Part shown: positions 55,634 through 64,000 of the stretch, piece by piece
Numbering within the stretch: position 1 is the first letter of the stretch
Layout: every line of letters starts with the position of its first letter
DNA from: Plesiomonas shigelloides
GTDB lineage: Bacteria > Pseudomonadota > Gammaproteobacteria > Enterobacterales > CAMTGL01
NCBI RefSeq assembly: GCF_900087055.1
Contig: NZ_LT575468.1
Coordinates: 1,674,001 to 1,738,000 of the forward strand
Direction: 5' to 3'
DNA length: 64,000 nt
Position numbers and translations under genes: made by a program
The notes under the pieces: model-generated
The model's input: only the letters and a program-made list of their open reading frames with translations
Database searches by the model: none
Told to the model about the DNA's origin: nothing

Positions 55634-56509
55634 TTAGCGACGAGCGACGGATGGCACGGCTGCCGGCTTGCCGCCTTCCACCCATTGGCGAATACGATTA
55701 GCATCCCCCACTGGCGTGCGTTTACCCACAGAGTCAAGCAGCACAATGGTCAAATCGTTTTTACCACCAGGCTGAGCACGCATAACCAAACAGCGCCCTG
55801 CTTCATCGGTAAACCCAGTTTTACTTAAGCGCACGTTCCAATTGTCATTTCTAACCAGTGGATTGGTATTCACAAATTGCAACGCATAGGCGGGATTTTT
55901 AAATCGCATCTCATGACTTTCGGTCTGCGTGAACTGACGAATCAGCGGTTTTTGATAGGCCGCTTTTACCAGTTTTGCAAGATCGTTGGCTGTTGATACG
56001 TTATGTGTCGACAGACCGGTTGAATCAGAGAAACGCGTATTTTTCATTCCCAGCGATTTGGCCTTTCGGTTCATCGCTTTAACAAATGCGCTCTTCCCAC
56101 CCGGATAATGACGCGCTAAGGCAGACGCCATGCGGTTTTCTGATGACATTAATGCCAGCAGCAACGCATCGTGACGCGTAATTTGCGTACCAAAGCGGAT
56201 ACGCGAGTGGGTATTTTTTAGTGTGTCGCGGTCCCGTTTATCGACCGTAATCACTTCGTTTAGATTTTGTTTTGCATCCAGAACCACCAACGCGGTCATC
56301 AGTTTTGTCACTGATGCAATAGGAACCACTTTATTGGGGTTTTTCGCATAGAGGGTTTTGCCCTTTCGCGTATCCACCACCAGCGCACTGGCTGACGCCA
56401 ATTTTAATTCTGCTGGTTTAGCCGATGCGTGTACCGGGGTTATGCTTGCCACGAAAAATGAACATGTCAGCGCATAAACAAGACCTAAAATGCGGCTCCT
56501 TTTGCTCAT
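55634..56509 (-). CDS. pbpG: D-alanyl-D-alanine endopeptidase PbpG (PBP7)
   Basis: A 291-residue periplasmic enzyme that cuts peptidoglycan cross-links. The signal peptide ends near VHA (28). The three active-site motifs are SVTK (66-69), SEN (123-125) and KTG (230-232). There is no C-terminal amphipathic anchor of the DacA type, which fits PBP7. I chose the start at 56509 with GGAG upstream. yehS lies 29 bases upstream on the same strand, so they may be one unit. Confidence 0.92.
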   Translation of the reverse strand: MSKRSRILGLVYALTCSFFVASITPVHASAKPAELKLASASALVVDTRKGKTLYAKNPNKVVPIASVTKLMTALVVLDAKQNLNEVITVDKRDRDTLKNTHSRIRFGTQITRHDALLLALMSSENRMASALARHYPGGKSAFVKAMNRKAKSLGMKNTRFSDSTGLSTHNVSTANDLAKLVKAAYQKPLIRQFTQTESHEMRFKNPAYALQFVNTNPLVRNDNWNVRLSKTGFTDEAGRCLVMRAQPGGKNDLTIVLLDSVGKRTPVGDANRIRQWVEGGKPAAVPSVARR

Positions 56510-56538
56510 ACAAACTCCATCCATTTACATATACAGGA

Positions 56539-57033
56539 TCAATGATTTGGTTTTTTATCTGTTTGGGTATTCGGGCGTTTTACCCGAGCTAAGCCTTTTA
56601 AAAAATTGCGCAGAAACTGGTCTCCACAAATCCTGTAGTTTTTATGATCTTTTTGACGAAATAATGCACTGAGCTCTGGTTTAGAAATCCGCAGCTGCGC
56701 CGCTGACAGAATATTGATTATGTCGTCATCCTTTAATTGAAGCGCAATACGGATTTTACGCAACACTAAATTGTTGGAAAAACCTTCTTTTATTGGTGGC
56801 TTTGCGGCACTTTCCGGAGCTGGACCACGAAAATGGGTAATCAGCCCATCCAAAAATGCCATCAATGCCGCATCAGGACACTCGCGAAAATCCGCTTCAT
56901 CCTCTTTTGACAGCCATGAGGTAACGGTTTCGGCCGTGGTTTCATATCCTTCACCTTTCATCAGGTTACGGATTTTAGTTGCACTCAGTTGCAGTGAGTA
57001 ACGTAGGCTTCGCAAAACATCGTTAGTAATCAT
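56539..57033 (-). CDS. yehS: DUF1456 protein YehS
   Basis: A 164-residue protein with two copies of the DUF1456 domain (MITNDVLRSLRYSLQLSATKIRNL and NNLVLRKIRIALQLKDDDIINIL). Function is unknown; the E. coli family member is YehS (156 residues). A basic tail (RVKRPNTQTDKKPNH) ends it. It is followed by pbpG. Confidence 0.9.
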   Translation of the reverse strand: MITNDVLRSLRYSLQLSATKIRNLMKGEGYETTAETVTSWLSKEDEADFRECPDAALMAFLDGLITHFRGPAPESAAKPPIKEGFSNNLVLRKIRIALQLKDDDIINILSAAQLRISKPELSALFRQKDHKNYRICGDQFLRNFLKGLARVKRPNTQTDKKPNH

Positions 57034-57218
57034 GGAGTTCCAAATTCGGTTAAATGTATACCGCAGATTACCCGCGGTAAAAGCGTGCGCATACTAGCAC
57101 AACCACTCTCAGAGGGAATATCAATATTGCGCTCGCTCTGCGCCCAAGTTAGCTGATAAACTGTAAAAAACTTTTTAGACCGTGATACCGCACGGCTTTC
57201 TTTGCAAAAGGCATTGTC

Positions 57219-57431
57219 ATGGACATCTTCCATCTTGAAAACCACCCTTATGTTGAACTGTGTGATTTGCTGAAAATTCAGGGCTGGAGCGAAAGCGGCG
57301 CGGCAGCAAAAGCTGTGATTGCTGAAGGTCTGGTTAAAGTTGACGGACAAGTTGAAACCCGTAAGCGTTGCAAGATCCAATCTGGTCAGGTTGTTTTGTT
57401 CCAAGGCCAGAGTGTTAAAGTCAAAAGCTAA
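57219..57431 (+). CDS. ybcJ: S4-domain RNA-binding protein YbcJ
   Basis: A 70-residue single S4-type RNA-binding domain, the length of E. coli YbcJ. VELCDLLKIQGWSESGAAAK and VKVDGQVETRKRCKI match it well. Its RNA target is not known. It is divergent from yehS and ends in the terminator at 57463. Confidence 0.93.
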   Translation: MDIFHLENHPYVELCDLLKIQGWSESGAAAKAVIAEGLVKVDGQVETRKRCKIQSGQVVLFQGQSVKVKS

Positions 57432-57462
57432 TCGCATGCGAACTTTCACACGGTAACGACTC

Positions 57463-57499
57463 AATGCCATTCCTGCTCTGTTGCAGAATGGCATTTTTA
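57463..57499 (+). terminator. Terminator of ybcJ
   Basis: A 10-bp stem aatgccattc/gaatggcatt with a 13-nt loop, followed by TTTTATTTT. Confidence 0.9.
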
Positions 57500-57547
57500 T
57501 TTTCCCAATTCATGACTGTTGTAGAAGATAAAATCTAAGGAATACTG

Positions 57548-58375
57548 ATGTATAAGTTGCTTGCTCTGGATATGGATGGAACCTTGCTGACTTCACAGGG
57601 TGAGATTTCACCCAACACGCGTGAGGCCATTGCGAAAGCCAGGGCAATGGGCGTGAAAGTAGTGCTAGCCTCTGGCCGACCGCTGGAAGGTATGCTGCCG
57701 TATCTGAACACTCTAGGGCTGAACACCGATGACGATTTTGTCTTGTGCTATAACGGCTCATTGATTCAAAAAGCCGGTAGCCATGACGTGGTTCGTAGCT
57801 GCATTTTAAATGGTTGCGATGCACATGCGCTGCAAACGCTCAGCCGTGAGTTAGGTGTGAATATTCACGCGTTTTCACGCCGGTTAGGATTAATCACGCC
57901 AAAACGCAACCATTACACCGAACATGAAGCGAAACTGAACGGGATCCCGCTGCTGGAGATGGACTTTGCCGAGCTCCCTGCCGATGAAGAGATCCTGAAA
58001 GTGATGTTCATCGATGAGCCCGAGGTGCTCTCCGCGGCCATCGCGCGGCTAACCCCTGACCTGCATCAGCGCTATACCATCGTACAAAGCGCGCCGTATT
58101 TCCTGGAGTTCTTGAACCCATCCAGTAATAAAGGAATTGCTGTTGGCATGCTGGCAGACTATTTGGGATTAGATGCATCAGAGGTGATTTGCGTGGGTGA
58201 CGCCGGTAACGATCGCCACATGATTGAGTTTGCCGGACTCGGCGTTGCGATGGGTAATGCCACTGAGGATATCAAGGCGATCGCTGACTTCGTGACCAAG
58301 AGCAATGATCAAGACGGTATCGCCCACCTGATTGAGCGTTTTATCGTGAACCCTGAGCTGGAAAGCTGTGTTTGA
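57548..58375 (+). CDS. yidA: HAD-type sugar phosphatase YidA
   Basis: A 275-residue Cof-type HAD phosphatase. Motif I is ALDMDGTLLTSQG (about 6-18), motif II is LASGRP, the cap domain is about 85-190 and motif IV is VGDAGNDRHMIEFAG. It acts on sugar phosphates in the E. coli case. AAGGAA lies six bases before the start. The last residues (ELESCV) hold a Cys not seen in E. coli as I recall. Confidence 0.9.
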   Translation: MYKLLALDMDGTLLTSQGEISPNTREAIAKARAMGVKVVLASGRPLEGMLPYLNTLGLNTDDDFVLCYNGSLIQKAGSHDVVRSCILNGCDAHALQTLSRELGVNIHAFSRRLGLITPKRNHYTEHEAKLNGIPLLEMDFAELPADEEILKVMFIDEPEVLSAAIARLTPDLHQRYTIVQSAPYFLEFLNPSSNKGIAVGMLADYLGLDASEVICVGDAGNDRHMIEFAGLGVAMGNATEDIKAIADFVTKSNDQDGIAHLIERFIVNPELESCV

Positions 58376-58432
58376 GTTTGGTTTTTCCGGAACGCTAACG
58401 GTACTGCTACATAGATAAACAGGTTTCAATCG

Positions 58433-58487
58433 GTAGCCGCGACGGCTGTATCATCACGTTATACAGCTGTCGCGGCTACATTGTTTT
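58433..58487 (+). terminator. Strong 19-bp hairpin after yidA
   Basis: Arms 58433-58451 and 58461-58479 pair over 19 positions with one G-U, loop of 9 nt, followed by ATTGTTTTTG. It lies 58 bases after the yidA stop and is probably its terminator. Confidence 0.75.
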
Positions 58488-58540
58488 TGTCTCACCATCG
58501 TTCTTGTATCACCAGCACGGTTTTCCTTGGTTATTGTCCT

Positions 58541-58566
58541 CTGTTTCTCTGTTTCTCTGTTTCTTG
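58541..58566 (+). repeat. Short tandem repeat ctctgttt
   Basis: Three tandem copies of an eight-base unit within the pyrimidine-rich tract. It could vary by slippage. Confidence 0.7.
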
Positions 58567-59041
58567 GTGCCTCTTTGTCTATTTGCCCCTTCTTATTGCC
58601 CTTTTCTCTTTTTAGCCAAGCTGAATATCGACAAAAAATGCGCCCAACAAACATTTCATAATGCTGATGAATGTAACCGAATACATCGAATAAAGAGGCG
58701 AAAAACTTAGCAAGTTGAATAAAATACCCACAGCCAAATCCACGTTCACACTCACCTGATATCTCAGCCATATGAACCGAATTCCCCGTATAACTGGCTC
58801 CCAAATCATATTCGTCATACAAATGAAATGAGTTATTTGAACTGGTGCCGGTTTTGAGCGCCACAAAACATCATTTGATTGTCACAAAATTCGCTTACAA
58901 ACAGATAAATAATCTGCTGATCTTACTTTTCCCTTTAGCGCGTATTTGCGTTACATATTTAAAACCAGAAGTCATTTTCACGTAAAAGAATAAGAAAAGC
59001 GTGTTGTATTTTTAGGATTAAATTCAGAGGGTAAGCCCGTA

Positions 59042-60220
59042 ATGAAAGCGCAAAATACCGAATGTCTTACATCAACAGACGATCTTGAGTGTGCAGAGAT
59101 TAAACCGGATAACTGGACCCGGATTGCCACCGAATTGCTGGATAAAGCCGGTATTATGATTAATGGACCGCGTCCTTTTGATATGCGGATTAAGCATCCC
59201 GACACGCTGATGCGGATCTTGCAAGAAGGTTCATTAGGATTAGGTGAAAGCTATATGGATGGCTGGTGGGAGTGCGACCGGCTAGACGTCTTCTTCGACA
59301 AAGTGTTGACCGCAAAACTTGATCAACAACTGCCCTCTCATCTGAAAGATATTTTGCGTATTGCGCGTGCGCGGCTATTTAATATGCAAACCCGCCACCG
59401 CGCGTGGCAAGTCGGCAAAGAGCATTATGATTTGGGTAATGACCTGTTTAACGCCATGCTCGATCCAAACATGCAATATTCTTGCGCATATTGGAAAGAT
59501 GCCGATACCTTGGCCGATGCGCAAGTGGCCAAGCTGAAGATGATATGCGAAAAACTGCAGCTCAAGCCGGGAATGAAAGTGCTGGATATTGGCTGTGGTT
59601 GGGGCGGCTTAGCAGCGTACATGGCAAAAGAGTATGGCGTCAGCGTGGTTGGTGTGACTATCTCTAAAGAGCAGCAGCAACTGGCGCAAAAACGGTGTGA
59701 AGGCTTGCCGGTACAAATCATGCTGCAAGACTATCGCGATCTAAACGAAGAGTTTGACCGCATTGTATCCGTTGGGATGTTCGAGCACGTGGGGCCGAAA
59801 AACTACCGTACCTATTTCAATGTGGTGAATCGCTGCCTGAAAAAAGATGGCTTATTCCTGCTGCACTGCATCGGCAGTAACACCTCAGGAGTTAAAGCTG
59901 ATGCGTGGATCAGTAAATATATCTTCCCGAACGGCTGCTTACCATCTATTCGCCAGATTGCCGACGAAGCGGAAGGCCATCTGATTATGGAAGATTGGCA
60001 CAACTTTGGCGCTGACTACGATAAAACATTGATGGCGTGGGACGAGAACTTTGTCCGCGCATGGGATTCAATCAAAGACAACTACTCCCCTCGTTTTTAT
60101 CGGATGTTCCGCTACTACTTGAATGCCTGCGCTGGCGCGTTCCGTGCTCGTGATATTCAACTGTGGCAAGTGCTGTTTAGCCATAGCGGCCTGCGCGGTG
60201 GCGTCTATATTACGCACTGA
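59042..60220 (+). CDS. cfa: Cyclopropane-fatty-acyl-phospholipid synthase
   Basis: A 392-residue SAM-dependent enzyme (E. coli 382) that turns membrane cis-unsaturated fatty acids into cyclopropane forms in stationary phase or acid. The SAM site is VLDIGCGWGGLAAYMA; GKEHYDLGNDLFNAMLDPNMQYSCAYW and the active-site FEHVGPKNY are intact. The start has GAGGGTAA upstream. In E. coli cfa lies close to mdtK-ribE; here about 10 kb separate them. Confidence 0.96.
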   Translation: MKAQNTECLTSTDDLECAEIKPDNWTRIATELLDKAGIMINGPRPFDMRIKHPDTLMRILQEGSLGLGESYMDGWWECDRLDVFFDKVLTAKLDQQLPSHLKDILRIARARLFNMQTRHRAWQVGKEHYDLGNDLFNAMLDPNMQYSCAYWKDADTLADAQVAKLKMICEKLQLKPGMKVLDIGCGWGGLAAYMAKEYGVSVVGVTISKEQQQLAQKRCEGLPVQIMLQDYRDLNEEFDRIVSVGMFEHVGPKNYRTYFNVVNRCLKKDGLFLLHCIGSNTSGVKADAWISKYIFPNGCLPSIRQIADEAEGHLIMEDWHNFGADYDKTLMAWDENFVRAWDSIKDNYSPRFYRMFRYYLNACAGAFRARDIQLWQVLFSHSGLRGGVYITH

Positions 60221-60294
60221 TTATGATTGATTCACTGTGATTAATTGGCGGTGAGTGTTAGTTTCACGCTCAATTGCACTGCATCAAGCACAAT

Positions 60295-60321
60295 AAAAAA
60301 GAGGCTTTCGCCTCTTTTTTA
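60295..60321. terminator. Bidirectional terminator of cfa and rmuC
   Basis: An 11-bp stem aaaaaagaggc/gcctctttttt with a 4-nt loop between convergent genes. Confidence 0.93.
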
Positions 60322-60359
60322 TTTACGCATGTATCACGTGTAGTAAACACGCCTTGCGT

Positions 60360-61862
60360 TTACTCCGCGCCGGAGTCTGTCATCATCGCCAAGCGTTCTT
60401 GTTCAAAATCGGCATTTAACGGCTCTAACACCGGCATGCTGCGAGTGATATTGGAAGACAAACGCTGGAAACGCTCAACTTTGCCATGTAAGCCCTGTCG
60501 ACCAGCTAATGCTGTCACCGTTTTATTATAATGGTTGCTGGCGGCTGTCAGTGTGTTGCCTAGGCGCTGTAAGTTTTCGGCGACGACACACACTTGGTTG
60601 TAAATCTCTCCGGCACGCGCCGTGATCTCCTGCGCTTCGCTGTTGCTGCGTTCAATCATCCACAAATTAGAAACCGTACGTAGTACCGGCATTAAGGTAG
60701 TATGCGACACGAGAATCACTTTTTTCTCGTAGCCGTAGTTGAACAAATCACGACCATATTGCAACGCAGCGATATACGCCGGCTCTACCGGCATAAACAT
60801 CAGCACAAAGCCCGGGCTATTAATGCCGCACAGATTGCTGTAATCCTTACTGGCCAAATTATCGATATGATTTCTCACCGCTTTAACGTGATCCTGCAAT
60901 GCTTGCAGACGGCTAGCATCATCGGTGGCGGCCACGGCCTGACTGTAGTCAATCAGTGAGACTTTGCTATCAATAATCAGATGTTTGCCATCCGGTAAAT
61001 TGATCACAAAATCAGGGTAATAGGTTGAGCCATCGGCACTTTTGAATACGGCCTGCGCCTGATAATGTTCATCTCGCAGCAGCCCTGCCAATTGCAGCGT
61101 CTGCTCTAACTGTGCCTCGCCCCAGTTACCGGCCAGTTTTTTATCCCCTTTCAAGGCGCCAGCAAGCATGGATGCTTCTTCAGACATCTTCATGCCGATA
61201 TCAAGCACTTTACGGATCTCAGACTCCAGCACCACATTGCCTTTGAGTGATTCTGCATGGACTTCATTAACCCGGCGCTGAAAACCTTCAATTTGCTCAC
61301 GAAATGGTTGCAGTAAACGGGCTATCGAAACCTGACTTTGCTGATTAAAGACCTGATTTTTCTCATCCAAAATCTGATTAGCAAGATAGTGAAACTCCGT
61401 TTTCAGCTGCTGACGGCTTTGTTCCAGATCCCGTTTTTGCTGCTCTAATACGTGCTGTTTTTCGGTTAATACCGCTTTGAGTTCCGTATGCTCACTGAGT
61501 AAGTAGGTGTAGTTTTCGTTCAGTACACTCAGAGCGTGCTCTTTATCCAACAGCAACTGCTTCACATCTTGCAGATGTTGCTGCGCAGACTCACGTAAGG
61601 TTTGTTGACGTACCAGCTCTTGCTCGGCTTGACGGCATTGCTGTTCACTAAGCTGCAGGGCTTGAGCCTTCTCATTTAAGTGACGTTGTAACTCATCATA
61701 CTGCTGAGCAAATTGGCGCTCAAGGTAAAGACGCTCCTTTTCCCACTCCGCTTCCGCCTGCTCTGCTTGGCGCTGTGCATTTTTGTGATTCAGTATCAAC
61801 AGAAGCAGCGTTAATGCCGATACAGCCGCCAGCACTATCACCAGCGGTGACAATGTGATCAT
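60360..61862 (-). CDS. rmuC: RmuC family protein
   Basis: A 500-residue protein with an N-terminal membrane helix (about 5-24), a long coiled coil (about 28-170) rich in Gln and Glu, and a nuclease-like C-terminal domain. The conserved run KGNVVLESEIRKVLDIGMKMSEEA, NWGEAQLEQTLQLAGL, YYPDFVINLPDGKHLIIDSKVSL and KDYSNL show the RmuC domain; the DSK fits a PD-(D/E)xK type fold. It limits certain recombination events in E. coli. It is a single gene. Confidence 0.94.
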   Translation of the reverse strand: MITLSPLVIVLAAVSALTLLLLILNHKNAQRQAEQAEAEWEKERLYLERQFAQQYDELQRHLNEKAQALQLSEQQCRQAEQELVRQQTLRESAQQHLQDVKQLLLDKEHALSVLNENYTYLLSEHTELKAVLTEKQHVLEQQKRDLEQSRQQLKTEFHYLANQILDEKNQVFNQQSQVSIARLLQPFREQIEGFQRRVNEVHAESLKGNVVLESEIRKVLDIGMKMSEEASMLAGALKGDKKLAGNWGEAQLEQTLQLAGLLRDEHYQAQAVFKSADGSTYYPDFVINLPDGKHLIIDSKVSLIDYSQAVAATDDASRLQALQDHVKAVRNHIDNLASKDYSNLCGINSPGFVLMFMPVEPAYIAALQYGRDLFNYGYEKKVILVSHTTLMPVLRTVSNLWMIERSNSEAQEITARAGEIYNQVCVVAENLQRLGNTLTAASNHYNKTVTALAGRQGLHGKVERFQRLSSNITRSMPVLEPLNADFEQERLAMMTDSGAE

Positions 61863-62286
61863 GTTTCTCTCCTTGATTCGCTCAGCGCGCCTTTCCCTTT
61901 CAAACGATACCGTAGAAGGAAATCGAGCAAGACATTGTTCGTACTCTACCCTAACCGAGTGAGTTAACCATCTGATTATCCCACAGTTAACCCGCTGTTG
62001 GCTTATCTTGTTGAGCTTTATATCTGGCGCGTGATGAGAGTGTGCAGTTTCATTTTCCGCTGATGCGCGGAGCGGCTTAGGTTAAATAATTGGATGATGA
62101 CTTAATTTAAGTGTTTATTTGTCTCATAATGAAAGAGGTTTGTTGATAAGAAACAGGATACTGAAACGAATTAGAGCTTGGTTGTTGGAGATTTACCGCT
62201 TTGCTTTAGTTTGTTCTAGTCAGAGAACACCGCAAATTAAGTGTTCTCTCGTAAGGTTCTTTCTCTTTTAACGTACTTGTATCCGC
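61863..62286. other. Intergenic region between BCCT and rmuC genes
   Basis: AT-rich on the right. The only clear element is a 9-bp hairpin at 62222-62249 beyond the BCCT gene stop. No gene is evident. Confidence 0.4.
62222..62249 (-). terminator. Hairpin after the BCCT gene
   Basis: Stem agagaacac/gtgttctct with a 10-nt loop, about 40 bases after the BCCT stop on the minus strand, with no T run. It may end transcription or stabilise the mRNA end. Confidence 0.5.
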
Positions 62287-63894
62287 TCAATTCCCCGGAC
62301 CAATACGCTCCATGAGGTTGAGATGTGGCGAGCAATCTTGCGCTTGCAAGCGTAGGCGATCGTGTTTGAGATGGTGACGTTCTTCTCGTAAGCCCTTAAG
62401 TAACGCCGCACACATAAAGAGCATGATCACCGAGAACGGTAACGCCGCCAAAATAGACGCCGCTTGCAACGCTTCTAACCCACCAGACAGCAGTAAGATG
62501 GCCGCGACCAATCCCCCACCCATGCCCCAGATGGCGCGATGGATTTTAGGTGGCTCCTGATCGCCAACGGACAATAAGGTGGTCACCACCAAGGTGCCGC
62601 TATCTGACGATGTAATAAAGTAGGTGGCGATCAGCAATGTCATGGCCAGTTTAGCAACGGTGGCCAACGCTGGTACATGCACGCCTAAATCAATGGTGCG
62701 ATACAACGCCGAGGTAATATCCTGATTCACCGCGCCAATCAGATCGCCGCCTTCAAAGAGCTGAATATGCAAGGCGGTGCTGCCAAATACACACATCCAA
62801 AACAGCCCCAATAACGTCGGAACCAGCAAGACGCCCAACACGAACTCCCGTACGGTACGGCCTTTAGAGATGCGCGCGATAAAGATCCCGACAAACGGCG
62901 CCCAAGCAATCCACCATCCCCAGTAGAAGGCGGTCCATGAACTTTGCCAGTTCGAAGCGCCATTGGCTTCGGCGTTTGTCCAGAAACTCAGGCGAATGAT
63001 ATTTTGCAGATAATCCCCGATTCCCTGCACAAACGAATTCATGATGTAGATTGTTGGGCCGGCAAACAAAAAGAAGATTAACATCAGCGCACTCAGGCCA
63101 AGGTTAAACTCACTCAGTAGTTTGACCCCTTTACCTACCCCTGATACCGCAGAAAGCGTTGCGATGGCCGATATCACACCAATCAAAATCAACTGATTTT
63201 GCAGTGAGACACTCATGCCGAAGACTTCGTTAAGACCGGTGTTCATCTGCGCTACGCCCAGCCCCAATGACGTGGCGACGCCAAATACGGTGCCAAATAC
63301 GGCCAGCACATCAACCAGATGTCCCCAGAAGCCATAAATTTTGTCGCCCAACAGCGGATACAATACTGAGCGAATGGCCAACGGCAGTTTTTTGCGATAA
63401 CAGAAAAAGCTCAACGACAAACCAACGATGGAATAGATCGCCCACGGGTGTAATCCCCAATGGAACCAGGTAATGCGCATGGCGACCTTGGCCGCTTCCG
63501 GCGTACCACCTTCGGTGATAAATGGGTTACCTTGCAGATGAAATACCGGCTCGGCAATGCTCCAGAAGATCAGGCCAATCCCCATCCCTGCACTAAACAG
63601 CATGGCAAACCATGCCATGTAGCTGAACTCAGGCTTTTGGTCATCATCGCCGAGGCGTAAATCGCCATAACGGCAAAACATCAAATACAGTGCGAAGCAC
63701 AGAAACAGCGATACCACCAGAATGTAGTACCACTTAAAGCTGCTGATAATGTTATTTTTTGCGCCCTGAAACCACTGGGCGGATAAGTCCGGCGCAAACA
63801 CGCCAAACAATAAGAAGACTGACAGCACGGTAAGTGCCGTAACAGCCATGGTTGGATTAAGTCCACGAAATAGACCGGATTTAGCTCTCAGCAT
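62287..63894 (-). CDS. BCCT family betaine/choline/carnitine transporter
   Basis: A 535-residue, 12-helix transporter of osmoprotectants such as glycine betaine or choline. The family motifs are AWFAMLFSAGMGIGLIFWSIAEP, TWFHWGLHPWAIYSIVGL and FYWGWWIAWAPFVGIFIARISKGRTVREFV. The substrate-binding Trp residues are kept. The C-terminal tail is short, unlike the long osmosensing tail of BetP or BetT. AAGGGAGG precedes the start at 63894. Substrate choice between betaine, choline and carnitine cannot be read here. Confidence 0.88.
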   Translation of the reverse strand: MLRAKSGLFRGLNPTMAVTALTVLSVFLLFGVFAPDLSAQWFQGAKNNIISSFKWYYILVVSLFLCFALYLMFCRYGDLRLGDDDQKPEFSYMAWFAMLFSAGMGIGLIFWSIAEPVFHLQGNPFITEGGTPEAAKVAMRITWFHWGLHPWAIYSIVGLSLSFFCYRKKLPLAIRSVLYPLLGDKIYGFWGHLVDVLAVFGTVFGVATSLGLGVAQMNTGLNEVFGMSVSLQNQLILIGVISAIATLSAVSGVGKGVKLLSEFNLGLSALMLIFFLFAGPTIYIMNSFVQGIGDYLQNIIRLSFWTNAEANGASNWQSSWTAFYWGWWIAWAPFVGIFIARISKGRTVREFVLGVLLVPTLLGLFWMCVFGSTALHIQLFEGGDLIGAVNQDITSALYRTIDLGVHVPALATVAKLAMTLLIATYFITSSDSGTLVVTTLLSVGDQEPPKIHRAIWGMGGGLVAAILLLSGGLEALQAASILAALPFSVIMLFMCAALLKGLREERHHLKHDRLRLQAQDCSPHLNLMERIGPGN

Positions 63895-63906
63895 CTCAGC
63901 CCTCCC

Positions 63907-64000
63907 TTAGACAAAAAACTCTTCACCAACATGCTCACCCGCGCCGCGGATAGCACGCCATGCCACCTGCCCAGCCGGGTTCTCGCGATGATCCACCAGC
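63907..64000 (-). CDS. C-terminal end of an unidentified protein
   Basis: The last 30 codons of a gene upstream of the BCCT gene are visible. They end VAWRAIRGAGEHVGEEFFV and the stop lies 13 bases before the BCCT start, so the two are probably one operon. The fragment is too short for me to name. Confidence 0.55.
   Translation of the reverse strand, partial: LVDHRENPAGQVAWRAIRGAGEHVGEEFFV

Larger units (their letters stand above)
58376..59041. other. Intergenic region with long hairpin and pyrimidine tract
   Basis: It has a 19-bp hairpin (58433-58479), then a tract of about 95 bases (58521-58618) with only three A and an eight-base tandem repeat ctctgttt x3. To the right are AT-rich sequences likely to hold cfa promoters. 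Minus-strand frames of 84-136 codons here overlap the hairpin and tract and look spurious. Confidence 0.5.

Noticed and set aside
58454-58864. Open frame of 136 codons on the minus strand.
   Set aside because: It runs through the long hairpin and the low-complexity tract, has no ribosome site and biased composition.

Overview
The window looks like chromosome from a gammaproteobacterium in or near the Enterobacterales. Gene order repeatedly follows Escherichia coli: thrS-infC-rpmI-rplT-(pheM)-pheS-pheT-ihfA, btuC-btuD-nlpC, tus close to folM and ydgI, yniA-hxpB, ribE-mdtK-cfa. Two families that I associate with Vibrio and Aeromonas (DUF2860 and DUF2960) are also present, along with an AppA phytase and a NikR-linked nickel transporter. 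This mix, and a base composition near 50% G+C by eye, would fit Plesiomonas shigelloides or a relative. That is an inference from content, not a database match. I see no prophage, transposase, integrase, CRISPR array or rRNA.

Layout. 1-1482: 3' part of a GH2 beta-mannosidase. 1904-8570: iron uptake module (TonB-dependent receptor, then lipoprotein, two FecCD permeases and an ATPase), with a Fur-box-like site ahead of each transcription unit. 8904-20710: hrpA, a DUF2860 outer membrane protein, a Bax-type glucosaminidase, tus, the YnaI mechanosensitive channel, folM, an unknown protein and ydgI. 20711-24473: a long structured intergenic region, an orphan protein, a small secreted protein, the EmtA transglycosylase and nikR. 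24711-29622: nikABCDE divergent from nikR across a perfect 10-bp dyad. 29919-31745: cold shock protein, DUF2960 protein, nlpC. 31947-34823: btuD, btuC and, unusually, astE in one overlapping unit. 35070-42489: the ihfA-pheTS-rplT-rpmI-infC-thrS block, all on the minus strand.

42850-48729: small membrane proteins, yniA, hxpB, a CPXCG zinc protein, a Dph6-like ATPase, ribE and mdtK. 48867-52683: small proteins, an EptA/MCR-type phosphoethanolamine transferase, a GNAT enzyme and a membrane protein. 52854-53125: three tRNA-Val(GAC) genes. 53353-64000: appA, a secreted protein, pbpG, yehS, ybcJ, yidA, cfa, rmuC, a BCCT transporter and the end of one more gene.

Several control elements can be read directly: a 16-residue leader peptide with seven Phe codons followed by an attenuator ahead of pheS; a CGT-loop hairpin mimicking the tRNA-Thr anticodon arm ahead of thrS; an AUU start codon for infC; and a NikR-type dyad. 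Genes below 60 codons were found by eye (the pheM leader, a 59-residue two-helix membrane protein, a 48-codon ORF ahead of the cold shock gene, a 23-codon ORF between yniA and hxpB).

I did not find a clear new defence or mobile system. The least explained items are the structured 95-nt element at 20981-21075, recurring strand-asymmetric pyrimidine tracts near hairpins, the GTTAGC motif cluster upstream of eptA, and a Tus protein without a recognisable Ter site.
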